Of a stretch of DNA of 55,575 bases, positions 26,041 to 34,942 are shown piece after piece (position 1 is the first letter of the stretch; every line of letters begins with the position of its first letter). This stretch comes from an uncultured Thermomicrobia bacterium (GTDB taxonomy: Bacteria > Chloroflexota > Chloroflexia > Thermomicrobiales > JALYUS01): the NCBI GenBank assembly GCA_937968015.1, contig CALBSO010000003.1:1-55575 (forward strand), read 5' to 3'. The notes beneath the pieces are model-generated. The model had not been told where the DNA came from, did no database searches, and saw only the letters and a list, made by a program, of their open reading frames with translations. The position numbers and the translations under genes are program-made.

Positions 26041-26646
26041 TTGCGGAAGCTCACTCTCGACAATAATTGCCTCATCGCGCTCGAGCAGGGGGAGGAGCCG
26101 ACAGCGACCGCGCTTCGGGACTTGATCGCCGCCCATAACGTTCGGGCGGTGACACTCCGCGTCGTCTGTGTCAGCGGCTTCGAGCGTCCACAAGGCGAGG
26201 CGCGCATCCCCTTCATCGAGGAGTTCTACGCGCGGCTGCGCCGGATCGGTCTCGATGGGGCGGAGGTCCTCTCGAGCATTGTCTACCTTGACATGGACAC
26301 GCGCCTCGATTCCGGCTTCATCCTGGGCAGCGACGAGGACTTCGCCTTCGAGCAGTGGATCCACCACACGCTCTTCCCCGACGACGGCGATGGGACATGG
26401 GAGGGCTACTGCGCCGCCCGCCGTGCGTGGGACGCGCCGCGGCGCGAACGGGCATGGAAGAATCACAAGCGAGACGTGCTCACCCTCTGGAGCCACATCT
26501 TTCACGCCGGCGACATCTTCCTGACGACCGACGGCAACTTCTTCAAGGCGACAAAGAAGCAATCGCTCATTGATCGCGGTGCGGCGGCGATCATGCGCCC
26601 CGCCGAGGCGGTGCAGTGTCTCCGGCAGCAAGGAGTCGTCGCATGA
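26041..26646 (+). CDS. PIN-like nuclease-fold protein linked to a recombinase
   Basis: The protein has 201 residues. It starts LTLDNNCLIALEQG, which places the first PIN acidic residue (Asp) next to the start, and ends with HAGDIFLTTDGNFF, which fits the last PIN acidic cluster. A central region (VLSSIVYLDMDTRLDSGFIL) supplies further acids. The start is TTG, justified by AAAGGGAG a few bases upstream. Its stop overlaps the start of the tyrosine recombinase (ATGA). No antitoxin-like gene precedes it, so it is not a typical VapC. Confidence 0.6.
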   Translation: MRKLTLDNNCLIALEQGEEPTATALRDLIAAHNVRAVTLRVVCVSGFERPQGEARIPFIEEFYARLRRIGLDGAEVLSSIVYLDMDTRLDSGFILGSDEDFAFEQWIHHTLFPDDGDGTWEGYCAARRAWDAPRRERAWKNHKRDVLTLWSHIFHAGDIFLTTDGNFFKATKKQSLIDRGAAAIMRPAEAVQCLRQQGVVA

Positions 26647-27608
26647 GCGAGCATGCGGTCATCGTGACAACCCCATCCAGCCTTATCCCTGTCGATGTGG
26701 CAACGCAAGCCCGCGCCTATGTGGATGCGGCGACCGCTCCCAATACGCGCCGCGCGTATCACAGCGACTGGGCGGACTTCACCGCCTGGTGCGATCGGCA
26801 CGGTCTCATTGCACTGCCCGCCACGCCGGAGACGGTTGCTCTCTACCTCTCGGCCCTCGCCGCAGTGGCGAAGGTCAGCACTGTTGGGCGTCGCCTCACC
26901 GCGATCGCCAAGGCACACCGGGCTGCGGGTTATGAGGCGCCGACGAAGAGCGAGGCGGTCCATCTGACGATGCGCGGCATCCGCCGCACTCACGGCGTCG
27001 CGCCGACCCAGAAGGCCCCCGCCGTGCTCGCCGACCTGCGGGCGATGCTCGCGGTGCTCCCCAACAATCTCATCGGTACCCGCGATCGCGCGCTCCTGCT
27101 GCTCGGCTTCGCCGGTGCCTTCCGCCGTTCCGAGCTCGTGTCGCTCGATGTCGCCGACCTCGCATTCGGCGAGCGCGGCATGACCGTGACGCTGCGCCGC
27201 GCGAAGGGCGATCAGGAGGGGGAAGGCATGAAGAAGGGCATCCCCTTCGGGCGGCACGCGCTGACCTGCCCGGTGTCGGCGGTGAGGGACTATATGGATA
27301 TGTCCTCAATTATTGAAGGGCCTGTCTTCCGCCCGGTCAATCGGCATGGGCAGATCGGGGAGGCCCGGCTCGGGGATAAGGCGGTCGCGCTCGTAGTGAA
27401 GCGGGCGGCGGAAGCGGCGGGACTGGACCCGAGCAAGTACGCCGGGCACTCGCTACGCGCGGGATTAGCGACGGCGGCAGCAGAGGGCGGCGCGCAGGAG
27501 CGCGACATAATGCGCCAGACCGGCCACCGCTCCGTCCAGATGCTCCGCCGCTACATCCGCGACGGCGAACTCTTCCGCGACAATGCCGCCGCCATCGCCG
27601 GGCTATGA
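26643..27608 (+). CDS. Tyrosine recombinase (XerC/D-like)
   Basis: The protein has 321 residues. A SAM-like core-binding domain covers residues 20-110 (TQARAYVDAATAPNTRRAYH) and the catalytic domain follows. The active-site set is complete: Arg161 (FRRSELVSL), Lys187 (RRAKGDQEG), His269-x-x-Arg272 (GHSLRAGLAT), His295 (GHRSVQM) and Tyr304 (LRRYIRDGE). Possible roles are plasmid dimer resolution or integration; no attachment site is recognisable. It is coupled to the PIN-like gene and to a 40-residue ORF by ATGA overlaps. Confidence 0.92.
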   Translation: MSEHAVIVTTPSSLIPVDVATQARAYVDAATAPNTRRAYHSDWADFTAWCDRHGLIALPATPETVALYLSALAAVAKVSTVGRRLTAIAKAHRAAGYEAPTKSEAVHLTMRGIRRTHGVAPTQKAPAVLADLRAMLAVLPNNLIGTRDRALLLLGFAGAFRRSELVSLDVADLAFGERGMTVTLRRAKGDQEGEGMKKGIPFGRHALTCPVSAVRDYMDMSSIIEGPVFRPVNRHGQIGEARLGDKAVALVVKRAAEAAGLDPSKYAGHSLRAGLATAAAEGGAQERDIMRQTGHRSVQMLRRYIRDGELFRDNAAAIAGL

Positions 27609-27727
27609 ACCGGGAGCAGAGGCACGAGCTGATCGAGCGCGAATATCGCGGCGCACAGCTGACGCCCCATGACCTCCTGCGTCGTCCCCTGGTACGGCAG
27701 GCGGCGGCATTGCCGGTGCTGCGCTAG
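27605..27727 (+). CDS. Small ORF coupled to the recombinase
   Basis: A 40-residue ORF, starting MNREQRHELIEREYRGAQLT and ending LRRPLVRQAAALPVLR. Its ATG overlaps the recombinase stop (ATGA), the only positive evidence for translation. It is basic and helical in character and I do not recognise it. Confidence 0.35.
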   Translation: MNREQRHELIEREYRGAQLTPHDLLRRPLVRQAAALPVLR

Positions 27728-27753
27728 GTTTGAATTCGCCATCGGAAAACTCC

Positions 27754-28509
27754 TCAGGCTAACGGGAGTGCTGTCTGCTCCGCCGACGCGCTGGCACTGC
27801 CTGCGGCAGGAAACTCGTCCCAGGTTCTCCCGTCGAGCAGGCGTCCCCCCGCCTTCGGGGTACGGCCCCCCCACTGCTTGTGGAAGAATGCCACGCCTGC
27901 ACGGTTGCAACGGTCACGGAGGTCCCGCACCCACTCCGGATCGCATAACCGATAACCGTATCCACTCTCGCCACCGGTGATCAGCCAGTGGATCCCGTCG
28001 AGATTCAGATTCGGCAGCGGACCAAGCAAGGGCTCGGCGCTAATAAACCGGACATGGGCCGGTACTTTCCGAAGATGATCGGCACGCCACACAAACCGGT
28101 CCTGCTCAATTGAGACGCCGACCCAGATGTGGGGTGCCCAAGGGAGGGTGGGGCCGAGGTACGCGAGGCGCGGACTGCGCTTCGTGAGCACTTGAAAATT
28201 ATGCCAGTGCGCCTCACCCATCACATTGAAAATCCGACGAATGTAGTCGTCCGGGACATCTTTGTGGAACAGGTCGGACATCGAGTTGACGAATATGCGT
28301 CGCGGTTTCTTCCATTGCAATGGCAACTCAATGCGATCCGGCCAGAGCTTGAGATCGAAACCCTGCTCGTATGGGTGTCCCGCTACGCCACGAAATCGCT
28401 CGGCAAAGGTGAGTGCGTAGCAATGATCGCAGCCCGGGCTGACCTGCGTACAACCGGTCACAGGATTCCACGTCGCGTCGGTCCACTCGATCGCTGACTT
28501 ATCGCTCAT
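27754..28509 (-). CDS. DUF5131 (phage Gp37/Gp68-like) three-Cys-motif protein
   Basis: The protein has 251 residues. It opens SAIEWTDATWNPVTGCTQVS and carries Cys20, Cys27 and Cys30 (CxxxxxxCxxC, PGCDHCYA), the hallmark of the family, which resembles a radical-SAM-like cluster motif. Later conserved pieces are IFVNSMSDLFHKDVP, VLTKRSPRLAYLG, IWVGVSIEQD and WLITGGESGYGYR. The reaction is unknown; members are common on phages, plasmids and in defence islands. Its start overlaps the stop of the upstream DFCGG-motif gene (ATGA), making it the fourth gene of the operon headed at 31716. Confidence 0.88.
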   Translation of the reverse strand: MSDKSAIEWTDATWNPVTGCTQVSPGCDHCYALTFAERFRGVAGHPYEQGFDLKLWPDRIELPLQWKKPRRIFVNSMSDLFHKDVPDDYIRRIFNVMGEAHWHNFQVLTKRSPRLAYLGPTLPWAPHIWVGVSIEQDRFVWRADHLRKVPAHVRFISAEPLLGPLPNLNLDGIHWLITGGESGYGYRLCDPEWVRDLRDRCNRAGVAFFHKQWGGRTPKAGGRLLDGRTWDEFPAAGSASASAEQTALPLA

Positions 28510-29534
28510 GGTCGTCCCCTCGTCATCAATGGATCGAGCGTCGGAGCGAGAATAGCCGCACGGGCTCCATCCGGGAGAAAATCTAACAAACTATCCATCA
28601 CGGATGGCAGAAATCCCGGATGCTGCTGCGCCGCGACCGCCAACTGTCCGGTTTCGCATCTGAGGAGCGGCAACGCGAGCAGGTCTCGGTCATTCTGATT
28701 GCTGAACCCGCGGAGACTCGCGATCCGCCCGTTGACCTGTTCGGTCTCCAATTCGAAGGCGAAATGGAGCATGTGGGCTTGATTATGCCCGATATATATA
28801 ATCGGGGGAAGGCAGGTGCAGCGGAAGTTCCTTGCTTCTGCGGTCATCCGAATGAAGGTCGGAACCACCGCCTTCAGCCGGTACTCCCGCTCGCCGTTCC
28901 CGCGTGCGAGGTACCAGTCGACGGTATCTCGCCATTCGTTGTCGTTGAAGTGGGCACGCAGTTGCTGGAGGTAATGCGCGATTTCATCGCCGAGTGTATC
29001 GCGTACGTTAATCGTCAGGAGCAAGACAAAATTGTGTGCTTGCTGTCGTTCAAAGAGTTTTTTTATGGCATCAACTCTTTTCACTCCGGCCGCTTCCCGG
29101 TAGCCGATACCACCGCAGAAATCGAGGTTGACGAGGTCGTACTTGAAACGCATTGTCGATGCTGCCTGCCCATCGTTCATCTGCGGAGGGTTTCCATCCA
29201 AATCAACCGCGTTGAGGATCACGTCTTCGATATCACCTCGCAGGACCTGGAAACCCGAAGCGAGGCCAAACACATGGGCCCTCGCCTGCATCCGGCTGAT
29301 AATGTCCCACGCGTCATCCCGCTGTCCCTTTGTACGGCCCATGCTCTGGACACCGGTTCGACGCGGATCGAGCACCTCGCGCCAATCGAGAAGATCCATG
29401 AGTGCTGCCCCCGGCAAGCCAAAGTACGTGAGCAAGTTATCAAACCGAGACTGCCACCGTACCAGAACCTCGCGGTCCCATAGTCGGCGAATGGCGGCCT
29501 TATTCTCGCTATCCTCGAATGCGCCCACGTACAT
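28506..29534 (-). CDS. Uncharacterised DFCGG-motif protein (TcmP-like partner)
   Basis: The protein has about 342 residues. Two motifs stand out: YFGLPGAALMDLLDWREVLD (residues 37-56) and DLVNLDFCGGIGY (133-145), then FVLLLTINVRDTLGDEIAHY. The order (glycine-rich loop, acidic strand, later hydrophobic LDxxGG-like strand) resembles a Rossmann methyltransferase-like fold and recalls the three-Cys-motif partner (TcmP) proteins that pair with DUF5131 proteins. I cannot place it in TcmP with certainty. It lies 12 bases after the GHKL ATPase and overlaps the DUF5131 gene by four bases. Confidence 0.6.
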   Translation of the reverse strand: MYVGAFEDSENKAAIRRLWDREVLVRWQSRFDNLLTYFGLPGAALMDLLDWREVLDPRRTGVQSMGRTKGQRDDAWDIISRMQARAHVFGLASGFQVLRGDIEDVILNAVDLDGNPPQMNDGQAASTMRFKYDLVNLDFCGGIGYREAAGVKRVDAIKKLFERQQAHNFVLLLTINVRDTLGDEIAHYLQQLRAHFNDNEWRDTVDWYLARGNGEREYRLKAVVPTFIRMTAEARNFRCTCLPPIIYIGHNQAHMLHFAFELETEQVNGRIASLRGFSNQNDRDLLALPLLRCETGQLAVAAQQHPGFLPSVMDSLLDFLPDGARAAILAPTLDPLMTRGRP

Positions 29535-29546
29535 CTTCCTCGTCGG

Positions 29547-31280
29547 CTACTCATCCGAATCAGCGCCCGCCAGCTTGGCTTCGATATCGTTCATGATGTT
29601 GCGATAGAGCGCGCTATGGAGGGTGAGCACGCTCTCGAGACTGTCTTGGATAAGGTGTGCGAGGCGCAGCAACTCCACTTCGGCTTCCCAGCCAGCATCT
29701 TTCAGGACCCCCGGCAACGTCTTCGGTGGAGTCGGGGGTGGGAGTGCTATGACAGGAATCGGGCCGCGGTCCGCAGGTTGCACTTTGCGCGCCGCACGTT
29801 TTCTCTGCGTCGCCTCCGGTACCGGCAAATCGACCTGCTTGCGCAACTGCTTCTGGAGATTTGCGGCGAGCTTCCCGAGTTCATCGGCAAGGCGTCGATT
29901 CTGGTCACTGGCCTTCGATTTCTGACGCTTAATGTCCTCGAGTATCCTGTCCAATGATGAGTAGATCGTCAGTGGATCGCCCTGTAAATTTGCTTGTATC
30001 TGTTCATTGATGCGCGCAAGATCCTCTTGATAATTGGTGATCCTCTCGTCGGCCACGTCCCGTGCCTGCACCTTCTCCGCCGCCGTCTCCAGTTCCTTGA
30101 GTTTTTCCCGCACCGCGATCTCGAGCGACCGCTTGGCGGGGTTCGTCTCGAAATCGTCCCGCTCGGCGTTCGGGATGACATGTGGATCGAGGACATAAAT
30201 CTCCCCGGTGTACCAAGGGTAAAGCTGGGGCTTACGCTGGAACATGACACGCAGCTTCTGCCTGTCGCCGATGGTGAACCCTTTTACCTTATAAAGAAAT
30301 CCTTCGTAGCTGACTGAATCTTCCGTGGGCAGGCCCTTGCCGCTCAGGGACTTTGGCTGGACGCGGCCGCGCCGATTCGAGAGACAGGCCCAGTAGTAGG
30401 CGATTTGTTTCTGCTGCGGGGTCCCGGTCGTGATAAACCCGAACTCTGGGGCGCGGAGTCCTTCGATGGCTTCTTTCGCGACAAGTTCATCGGGCAAGCC
30501 ATCTGACAGGAGCGTGATTCTGACCGCGTGAAAGCCTGACACGTTGAGGGCAAGATGTTCATTGATCTGTTGCTTGTACTCGAAATCGTCCGCGAAATCG
30601 ACTGGGAGGTTATGCAAGAGGTAGTTGCGCATCTTGTTGCGGTCCGCTAGTTCACGGATATGGATATCGTTGATATTTTGCAATTCGACGACGGTGAAAT
30701 GTGCATCCTCCCCATATCCGTCCTGTTCGCGACTCACGCGCGTATGGCTCGAGAGCAACTCGATCAGGGACGTTTTCGGTGCGTCGGACGGAAGATTCTT
30801 ATCCTGTTCCAACTGCGCCCTCATCGCCGCAAACTCGAAGGTGAGGACATGGACATGCGGATCCGCTTCCTTCGTGCTCGTGATCCGCAGGCGCTGACAC
30901 AAGTCAAATCCGGAATAGATGCCGATACCTCGGAAGCCGACATACTCCGCCAGGGACTTCGGCGAAAGGCCGAATTGCCGAGCCCGCAGGAGATCGCGAA
31001 GGTCCATGCCAGTGCCGTCGTCATGGATCGTGACGGAGTTCCCCGTGATCTTGATGCTCACATTCCTCGCTTGCGCGTCCACGGCATTCTGGACGTATTC
31101 CCGGATGCAATCGAGCGGATTCGTGTACAAGCCGTTCGACAGGAGCGCAAGCAATGCACCACCGATGTCCGAGGCGTCGATAGGCAACTGCACGGCGCGC
31201 CCACGCTGCTCGTCGAGTTGCCGATCCAACTCGGGGAGGAATGACAGTTGTTGCCGTTCAGTCGTCAGCATCTTTGCCAT
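29547..31280 (-). CDS. GHKL (Hsp90-like) ATPase of a four-gene operon
   Basis: The protein has about 577 residues. The Bergerat fold is clear: N-box REYVQNAVDAQ (Asn65), G1 box DDGTGM (87-92) and G2 box GFRGIGIYSG (115-124). A transducer-like middle domain follows. Residues 360-500 are helical and probably coiled coil, with a basic KRAARKV patch after. The layout resembles Hsp90-like and MORC-like ATPases seen in bacterial defence loci. The ATG at 31280 has GGGGGA upstream and overlaps the preceding gene by 23 bases. ATP-driven dimer clamping is known for the fold; the target here is unknown. Confidence 0.85.
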   Translation of the reverse strand: MAKMLTTERQQLSFLPELDRQLDEQRGRAVQLPIDASDIGGALLALLSNGLYTNPLDCIREYVQNAVDAQARNVSIKITGNSVTIHDDGTGMDLRDLLRARQFGLSPKSLAEYVGFRGIGIYSGFDLCQRLRITSTKEADPHVHVLTFEFAAMRAQLEQDKNLPSDAPKTSLIELLSSHTRVSREQDGYGEDAHFTVVELQNINDIHIRELADRNKMRNYLLHNLPVDFADDFEYKQQINEHLALNVSGFHAVRITLLSDGLPDELVAKEAIEGLRAPEFGFITTGTPQQKQIAYYWACLSNRRGRVQPKSLSGKGLPTEDSVSYEGFLYKVKGFTIGDRQKLRVMFQRKPQLYPWYTGEIYVLDPHVIPNAERDDFETNPAKRSLEIAVREKLKELETAAEKVQARDVADERITNYQEDLARINEQIQANLQGDPLTIYSSLDRILEDIKRQKSKASDQNRRLADELGKLAANLQKQLRKQVDLPVPEATQRKRAARKVQPADRGPIPVIALPPPTPPKTLPGVLKDAGWEAEVELLRLAHLIQDSLESVLTLHSALYRNIMNDIEAKLAGADSDE

Positions 31281-31716
31281 CGCGTCCCCCCTCTTCGACG
31301 AGTACCGGCCACGCAATCCCCCCGCGCTGTTTATCTAGCAACGCGCTCAGGTGCTCGCGGAGCCACTGATTCACCGCCTGCTCGCGGCTCGGTATCAGGC
31401 CGAATTCTGCAGCTTGGCTGAGGCCTCGCCAAACATCCACATCGACACGCAAGCTCACCATCTTTTTGCGCGGGGTTTGCAGTGGACGACGCCCTGCTTG
31501 TTTGGGAGCGGTCTGCCATGCCCGCCGTGCCGCGAGGCTATAGTTGGTAAGATCATCCGCCTCGACATGCACCAAATCCCCATCGTTCGATTCGATGACA
31601 AAGACACCATTTCGCTCTGCCCGAATTACACCACGCACCCTGGCATGAATACCGGCCCGAATACGCACTTTGTCGCCCATCTGGAATCCGTCCGGGTTTT
31701 GTGCTTGTTTACTCAT
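31258..31716 (-). CDS. KOW-like/RHH-like small protein, first gene of the GHKL operon
   Basis: The protein has 152 residues. The N-terminal half (FQMGDKVRIRAGIHARVRGV, then VFVIESNDGDLVHVEADDL) reads like a KOW/SH3-type beta barrel. The C-terminal half (KMVSLRVDVDVWRGLSQAAE, then QAVNQWLREHLSALL) reads like a ribbon-helix-helix DNA-binding domain. It could be a repressor of the operon or its nucleic-acid sensor. The ATG at 31716 follows GAGAGGCG. A consensus promoter lies upstream at 31739-31767. Confidence 0.6.
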   Translation of the reverse strand: MSKQAQNPDGFQMGDKVRIRAGIHARVRGVIRAERNGVFVIESNDGDLVHVEADDLTNYSLAARRAWQTAPKQAGRRPLQTPRKKMVSLRVDVDVWRGLSQAAEFGLIPSREQAVNQWLREHLSALLDKQRGGIAWPVLVEEGGRDGKDADD

Positions 31717-31738
31717 CACGCCTCTCGTATGCGCAATC

Positions 31739-31767
31739 AGTCTATCACTCGCTCTAAATCATGTCAA
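31739..31767 (-). promoter_or_regulatory. Promoter of the GHKL ATPase operon
   Basis: On the minus strand TTGACA (31767-31762) and TAGACT (31744-31739) are 17 bases apart, 23 bases before the first gene's start at 31716. The -35 box is a perfect match. Confidence 0.7.
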
Positions 31768-31861
31768 TACAAGAAATAGAAGTGATAAGGGCAGCCAGAG
31801 CAAAAGATGCGTTTCTGCATATGGGTAACGAGCATGACAGGATGAGCCTATCGGTTAAACA

Positions 31862-33286
31862 TTAGATAACAGAGAGAATTGTCTCCCGAAACGCCCTATT
31901 AGCCACGCCCTCATCGCAGAGATTAACCGCACGCGAGAGAAATTTGCCATCGTTGAGAATACTCATCAATGCTTCCAATTGGAGGTAATCGGTGGCGTGC
32001 AAATCGGGATAGCGGCGGCGATTGTATTCGAGAAAGGGGAGAAACTTGCCGTTGAGGTCGTGTAGATCCCAGCCCATCTCCCCGTGGAGATATGCGGTCT
32101 GCTCCTGGTAGATATGTGTCCCTGGCACCGGCGTGAAGAGCATCGGGATGATCGAGCCGACAGTACCATGGATGTAGAGCGCGCTATCGACGATGTCCTC
32201 CAGTTTGTCATCGGGCAGGCCGAAGAGGACGAACGCGTTGATTTCTTCCGACCGAGGTTTGAATCCGGCCTGCACCGCTGCCTCGAACGCGCGCTCGAAG
32301 GACGCAGTACTCGCGTGGCGCCGGTTCCAGCCGAGGGTCGTCTCCCACTTGAGTGCTTCGAAGGGGAGATGTACCTTTTCGAACCCCGCGAGCTTCATCG
32401 CATGCAGGAGGTCCTCGGTAAGCATGCGGGTTTCGAATCCCTCAGGGGCATACAGCCGGAGCTTGTGGCCGCGCTCGAGGATCAATTCGAGGATACGTTG
32501 CAGGTGCCCGCGCAGGATGAGGGCGTTGTCCTCATAGAAACCGAACCGGCGGATGCCGAACCGTCCCATCTTGTCCTCGATCTCGTCGAGCACGTCCTCG
32601 GGCGTCCTCCCCCGCACCTTATTCGAACCGCCGTTGAGGGCACGCGCCGCGCAGTAGTTGCAATCCCACGGGCAGCCTCGTGACGTCGTGAGGATCGCGT
32701 AGCTCGGCGGCGTCTGATAGAGGGAAAGATCGGTCCAGAGATCGCTCGCGTCGTGGAGTTCGCCGGTGAGGACGACGTCCGCGCCGAGGCGCTCGCGCGC
32801 ATGATCGGGGGCGAGCGTCGGGTAGAGTCCGCCCACGAGGATCGTCGCCTGCGGGAAGAGCCGTCGTACGAGGGCCACCATGTCGCGGGTACTCTCCCAC
32901 CAATACGTCATGATCGAGCTGATCCACACCTCATCGGGCGGTTGCGCGAGCGCATTCATCCGGCGCTGGATTTCGTCCCACGGCAGCCCGAAATGCCATA
33001 TGCGCCGGACCATGTCGTCCCGTACGACGATATGGGGGCTGCCGTCCCCCCGTTTCCGCTGCGTTTTCCTCACATACCCCTTCGCGTCCGTCTCCATGCA
33101 GTCGAGGAGGTCGAGGTGATAGCCTCGACCACGCAGGAGTGTGGCGATTCGCAGGAGGCCGGCGGGCTGGCTCCAGCGCGCCCAGTACTGGGCGTCGTAG
33201 ACGGGAGGGCTCACGAGGAGTACGCGCCGCGATCCGGGCTTCACCGTCGAGGGATTGAAGGTGGCACCGGTGTGAAGTGTAGTCAT
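31862..33286 (-). CDS. B12-binding-domain radical SAM enzyme
   Basis: The protein has 474 residues. A Rossmann-type cobalamin-binding domain covers residues 20-190 (RRVLLVSPPVYDAQYWARWS, then ATILVGGLYPTLAPDHARE). The radical SAM core follows with CPWDCNYC (Cys205, Cys209, Cys212), then GRFGIRRFGFYEDNALI and the SAM-binding strands. The DxHxxG cobalamin motif is absent, as in many members. These enzymes use SAM and a 4Fe-4S cluster for methylations and rearrangements. Its partner, six bases upstream, is a paralogue without the cysteines. The substrate is unknown. Confidence 0.88.
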   Translation of the reverse strand: MTTLHTGATFNPSTVKPGSRRVLLVSPPVYDAQYWARWSQPAGLLRIATLLRGRGYHLDLLDCMETDAKGYVRKTQRKRGDGSPHIVVRDDMVRRIWHFGLPWDEIQRRMNALAQPPDEVWISSIMTYWWESTRDMVALVRRLFPQATILVGGLYPTLAPDHARERLGADVVLTGELHDASDLWTDLSLYQTPPSYAILTTSRGCPWDCNYCAARALNGGSNKVRGRTPEDVLDEIEDKMGRFGIRRFGFYEDNALILRGHLQRILELILERGHKLRLYAPEGFETRMLTEDLLHAMKLAGFEKVHLPFEALKWETTLGWNRRHASTASFERAFEAAVQAGFKPRSEEINAFVLFGLPDDKLEDIVDSALYIHGTVGSIIPMLFTPVPGTHIYQEQTAYLHGEMGWDLHDLNGKFLPFLEYNRRRYPDLHATDYLQLEALMSILNDGKFLSRAVNLCDEGVANRAFRETILSVI

Positions 33287-33292
33287 AATCGT

Positions 33293-34717
33293 CTAATCCC
33301 GCCTAATGGGAGCGGGGAGCAGTACCGTCCCTTTGACGCTCGGATCCGGCTCCCACGCTCTGCGCTGGACGCTGTCGCGGAACATGCGCGAGATGAGCGC
33401 ATCGCCCATGAAATCGAAGGTGTGTGTACGGTACTTCGCGTTCAGCACCGTGGTGAGCCCGAGCAACTCAAGATAAGTCCGATACGTCGCCTCGTTGCGC
33501 GTTCGCAGCGGAAACAGCTTGCCATTCTGATCCTCCAGCGGCACGTTGGGACATTCAGGTAGAGATGGCTGATAGGGCCAGAAGACCACTGATCCCGCAT
33601 GGTGGGCGACGCTTGTTGCCAGCCGGGCGCGAGCGGCGAGATCCTCGCCCGCCCGCCCGAGGCAGACGGTGGCCATCAGCGCGTCGGTGCGCGCTGGGAA
33701 CCCCGCCTGGTGGCATCCTTCTATCGCGAGGCGTGTGGCCTCGAGGAATGCTCCGGTCATGTAGTCGTCTATCGGCTCGTCGCGGTCGTCCGCGAAGTAC
33801 ACCTGCGCATGTCCTGCGCGCCGCATCAGGGTCGCGAGTTCGGAGTCGGCGATGAGGTCGCTGGCGGCGATGCTGCCGAGGCTGAAGAGGGTGCAGCGGA
33901 GGTCGCATGCGATGATGCGCTCGAGCACCGCCCGAAACAGGGATGGGAGCCGCGACGCGACGCGATATTCGGGGAAGGTGAAACTCCGGATGCCGTGCGT
34001 TGCCCGGTGCGCCACCATCTCATCGACGATCTCTGCGGCGGACCGAGTGCCGGCACCCAGCGTCACGGCAGCGATGCGGGGATGACGGGGATAGAGGGAG
34101 AGATCTATCGGGAGGACTGAGACCTCGGGGCACGGATCGGAGAGCGCGATGTCGGCTGCGGCAATGTCCGTAGCGTGCTGCGGCGCACGTTCGGCGTACC
34201 CCCCCGTGAGGATAATAGTTACACCCGGGAAGCACTCTCTGGCAGTGGCGATCATCTCCGCCGCGCCCTCCCACCAGAATACTTCCTCGCACGCGACGAA
34301 GATCGCATCCGGGGACCACCTTGCGGCAGCAAGCCCACGGAGGTCACGGACGAGCGCCGTCCCTTCCCGCCCGAAGCGCCATTTATTGATGCGGGTACCA
34401 TCCAAGTCGAGCGATGCCACGCGCGTGCGCTTCAGCCGATCGTCAATCGGGTGATCGAGGGCATCGATCAACCGGACGTCGCGACCACGCGTGCGAAAAT
34501 GTGTGGCGATCCTCAGGAGCAACGTGGGCTGATGAAACCGCGCCCAGTGCATCCGCGTGTCGAGCACCGGCGGATTGAGCAGGAGCACATTGTCCGCATC
34601 GCGGAGAGCGGCCGAATGCACCGAACGCGAAGGAAGGTCCGCATCGACTTCGCGCGACGACGATCCCGTCGCACCGACCCTTTCCACCATTGCCTTCTCG
34701 ACCTCGGCTTCGTGCAT
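33293..34717 (-). CDS. Radical SAM-like paralogue lacking the Fe-S cluster motif
   Basis: The protein has about 474 residues and is clearly related to the next gene: NVLLLNPPVLDTRMHWARFH matches RVLLVSPPVYDAQYWARWSQ, and ECFPGVTIILTGGYAERAPQ matches the same B12-type domain. Where the active partner has its CxxxCxxC loop, this one reads AAVTLGAGTRSAAEIVDEM (near residues 216-234), so about 25 residues with all three cysteines are missing. It should not do radical chemistry itself. A structural or regulatory partner is the simplest reading. The ATG at 34717 follows GTGGGAG; an ATG at 34759 is also in frame. Confidence 0.8.
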   Translation of the reverse strand: MHEAEVEKAMVERVGATGSSSREVDADLPSRSVHSAALRDADNVLLLNPPVLDTRMHWARFHQPTLLLRIATHFRTRGRDVRLIDALDHPIDDRLKRTRVASLDLDGTRINKWRFGREGTALVRDLRGLAAARWSPDAIFVACEEVFWWEGAAEMIATARECFPGVTIILTGGYAERAPQHATDIAAADIALSDPCPEVSVLPIDLSLYPRHPRIAAVTLGAGTRSAAEIVDEMVAHRATHGIRSFTFPEYRVASRLPSLFRAVLERIIACDLRCTLFSLGSIAASDLIADSELATLMRRAGHAQVYFADDRDEPIDDYMTGAFLEATRLAIEGCHQAGFPARTDALMATVCLGRAGEDLAARARLATSVAHHAGSVVFWPYQPSLPECPNVPLEDQNGKLFPLRTRNEATYRTYLELLGLTTVLNAKYRTHTFDFMGDALISRMFRDSVQRRAWEPDPSVKGTVLLPAPIRRD

Positions 34718-34798
34718 CCCGTCGATACTCCCACCTCTTCGACGATCCGCAAAATACATAAGTCAATCGTATTTAGTTTTGCCAATGTACACGCTGCA

Positions 34799-34827
34799 AA
34801 GGTACCGTTCGTACATACAATTGTCAA
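34799..34827 (-). promoter_or_regulatory. Promoter of the radical SAM pair
   Basis: On the minus strand TTGACA (34827-34822) and TACCTT (34804-34799) are 17 bases apart, upstream of the gene starting at 34717. Confidence 0.6.
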
Positions 34828-34942
34828 CCATTGCAGCGAAGTTCGATCCCATGTGGAGAAAGTCGATGCAGGACCATCGTGTGCTTTCGCAGAAAGCCGA
34901 TTCGTGGTGTAGACTGAGAGGGTTGTCGTTGAGGAGGACTGT

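Noticed and set aside
25375..26631. Minus-strand frame of 418 codons
   Set aside because: Antisense to the PIN-like gene and the decayed ORF; composition is that of a shadow frame.
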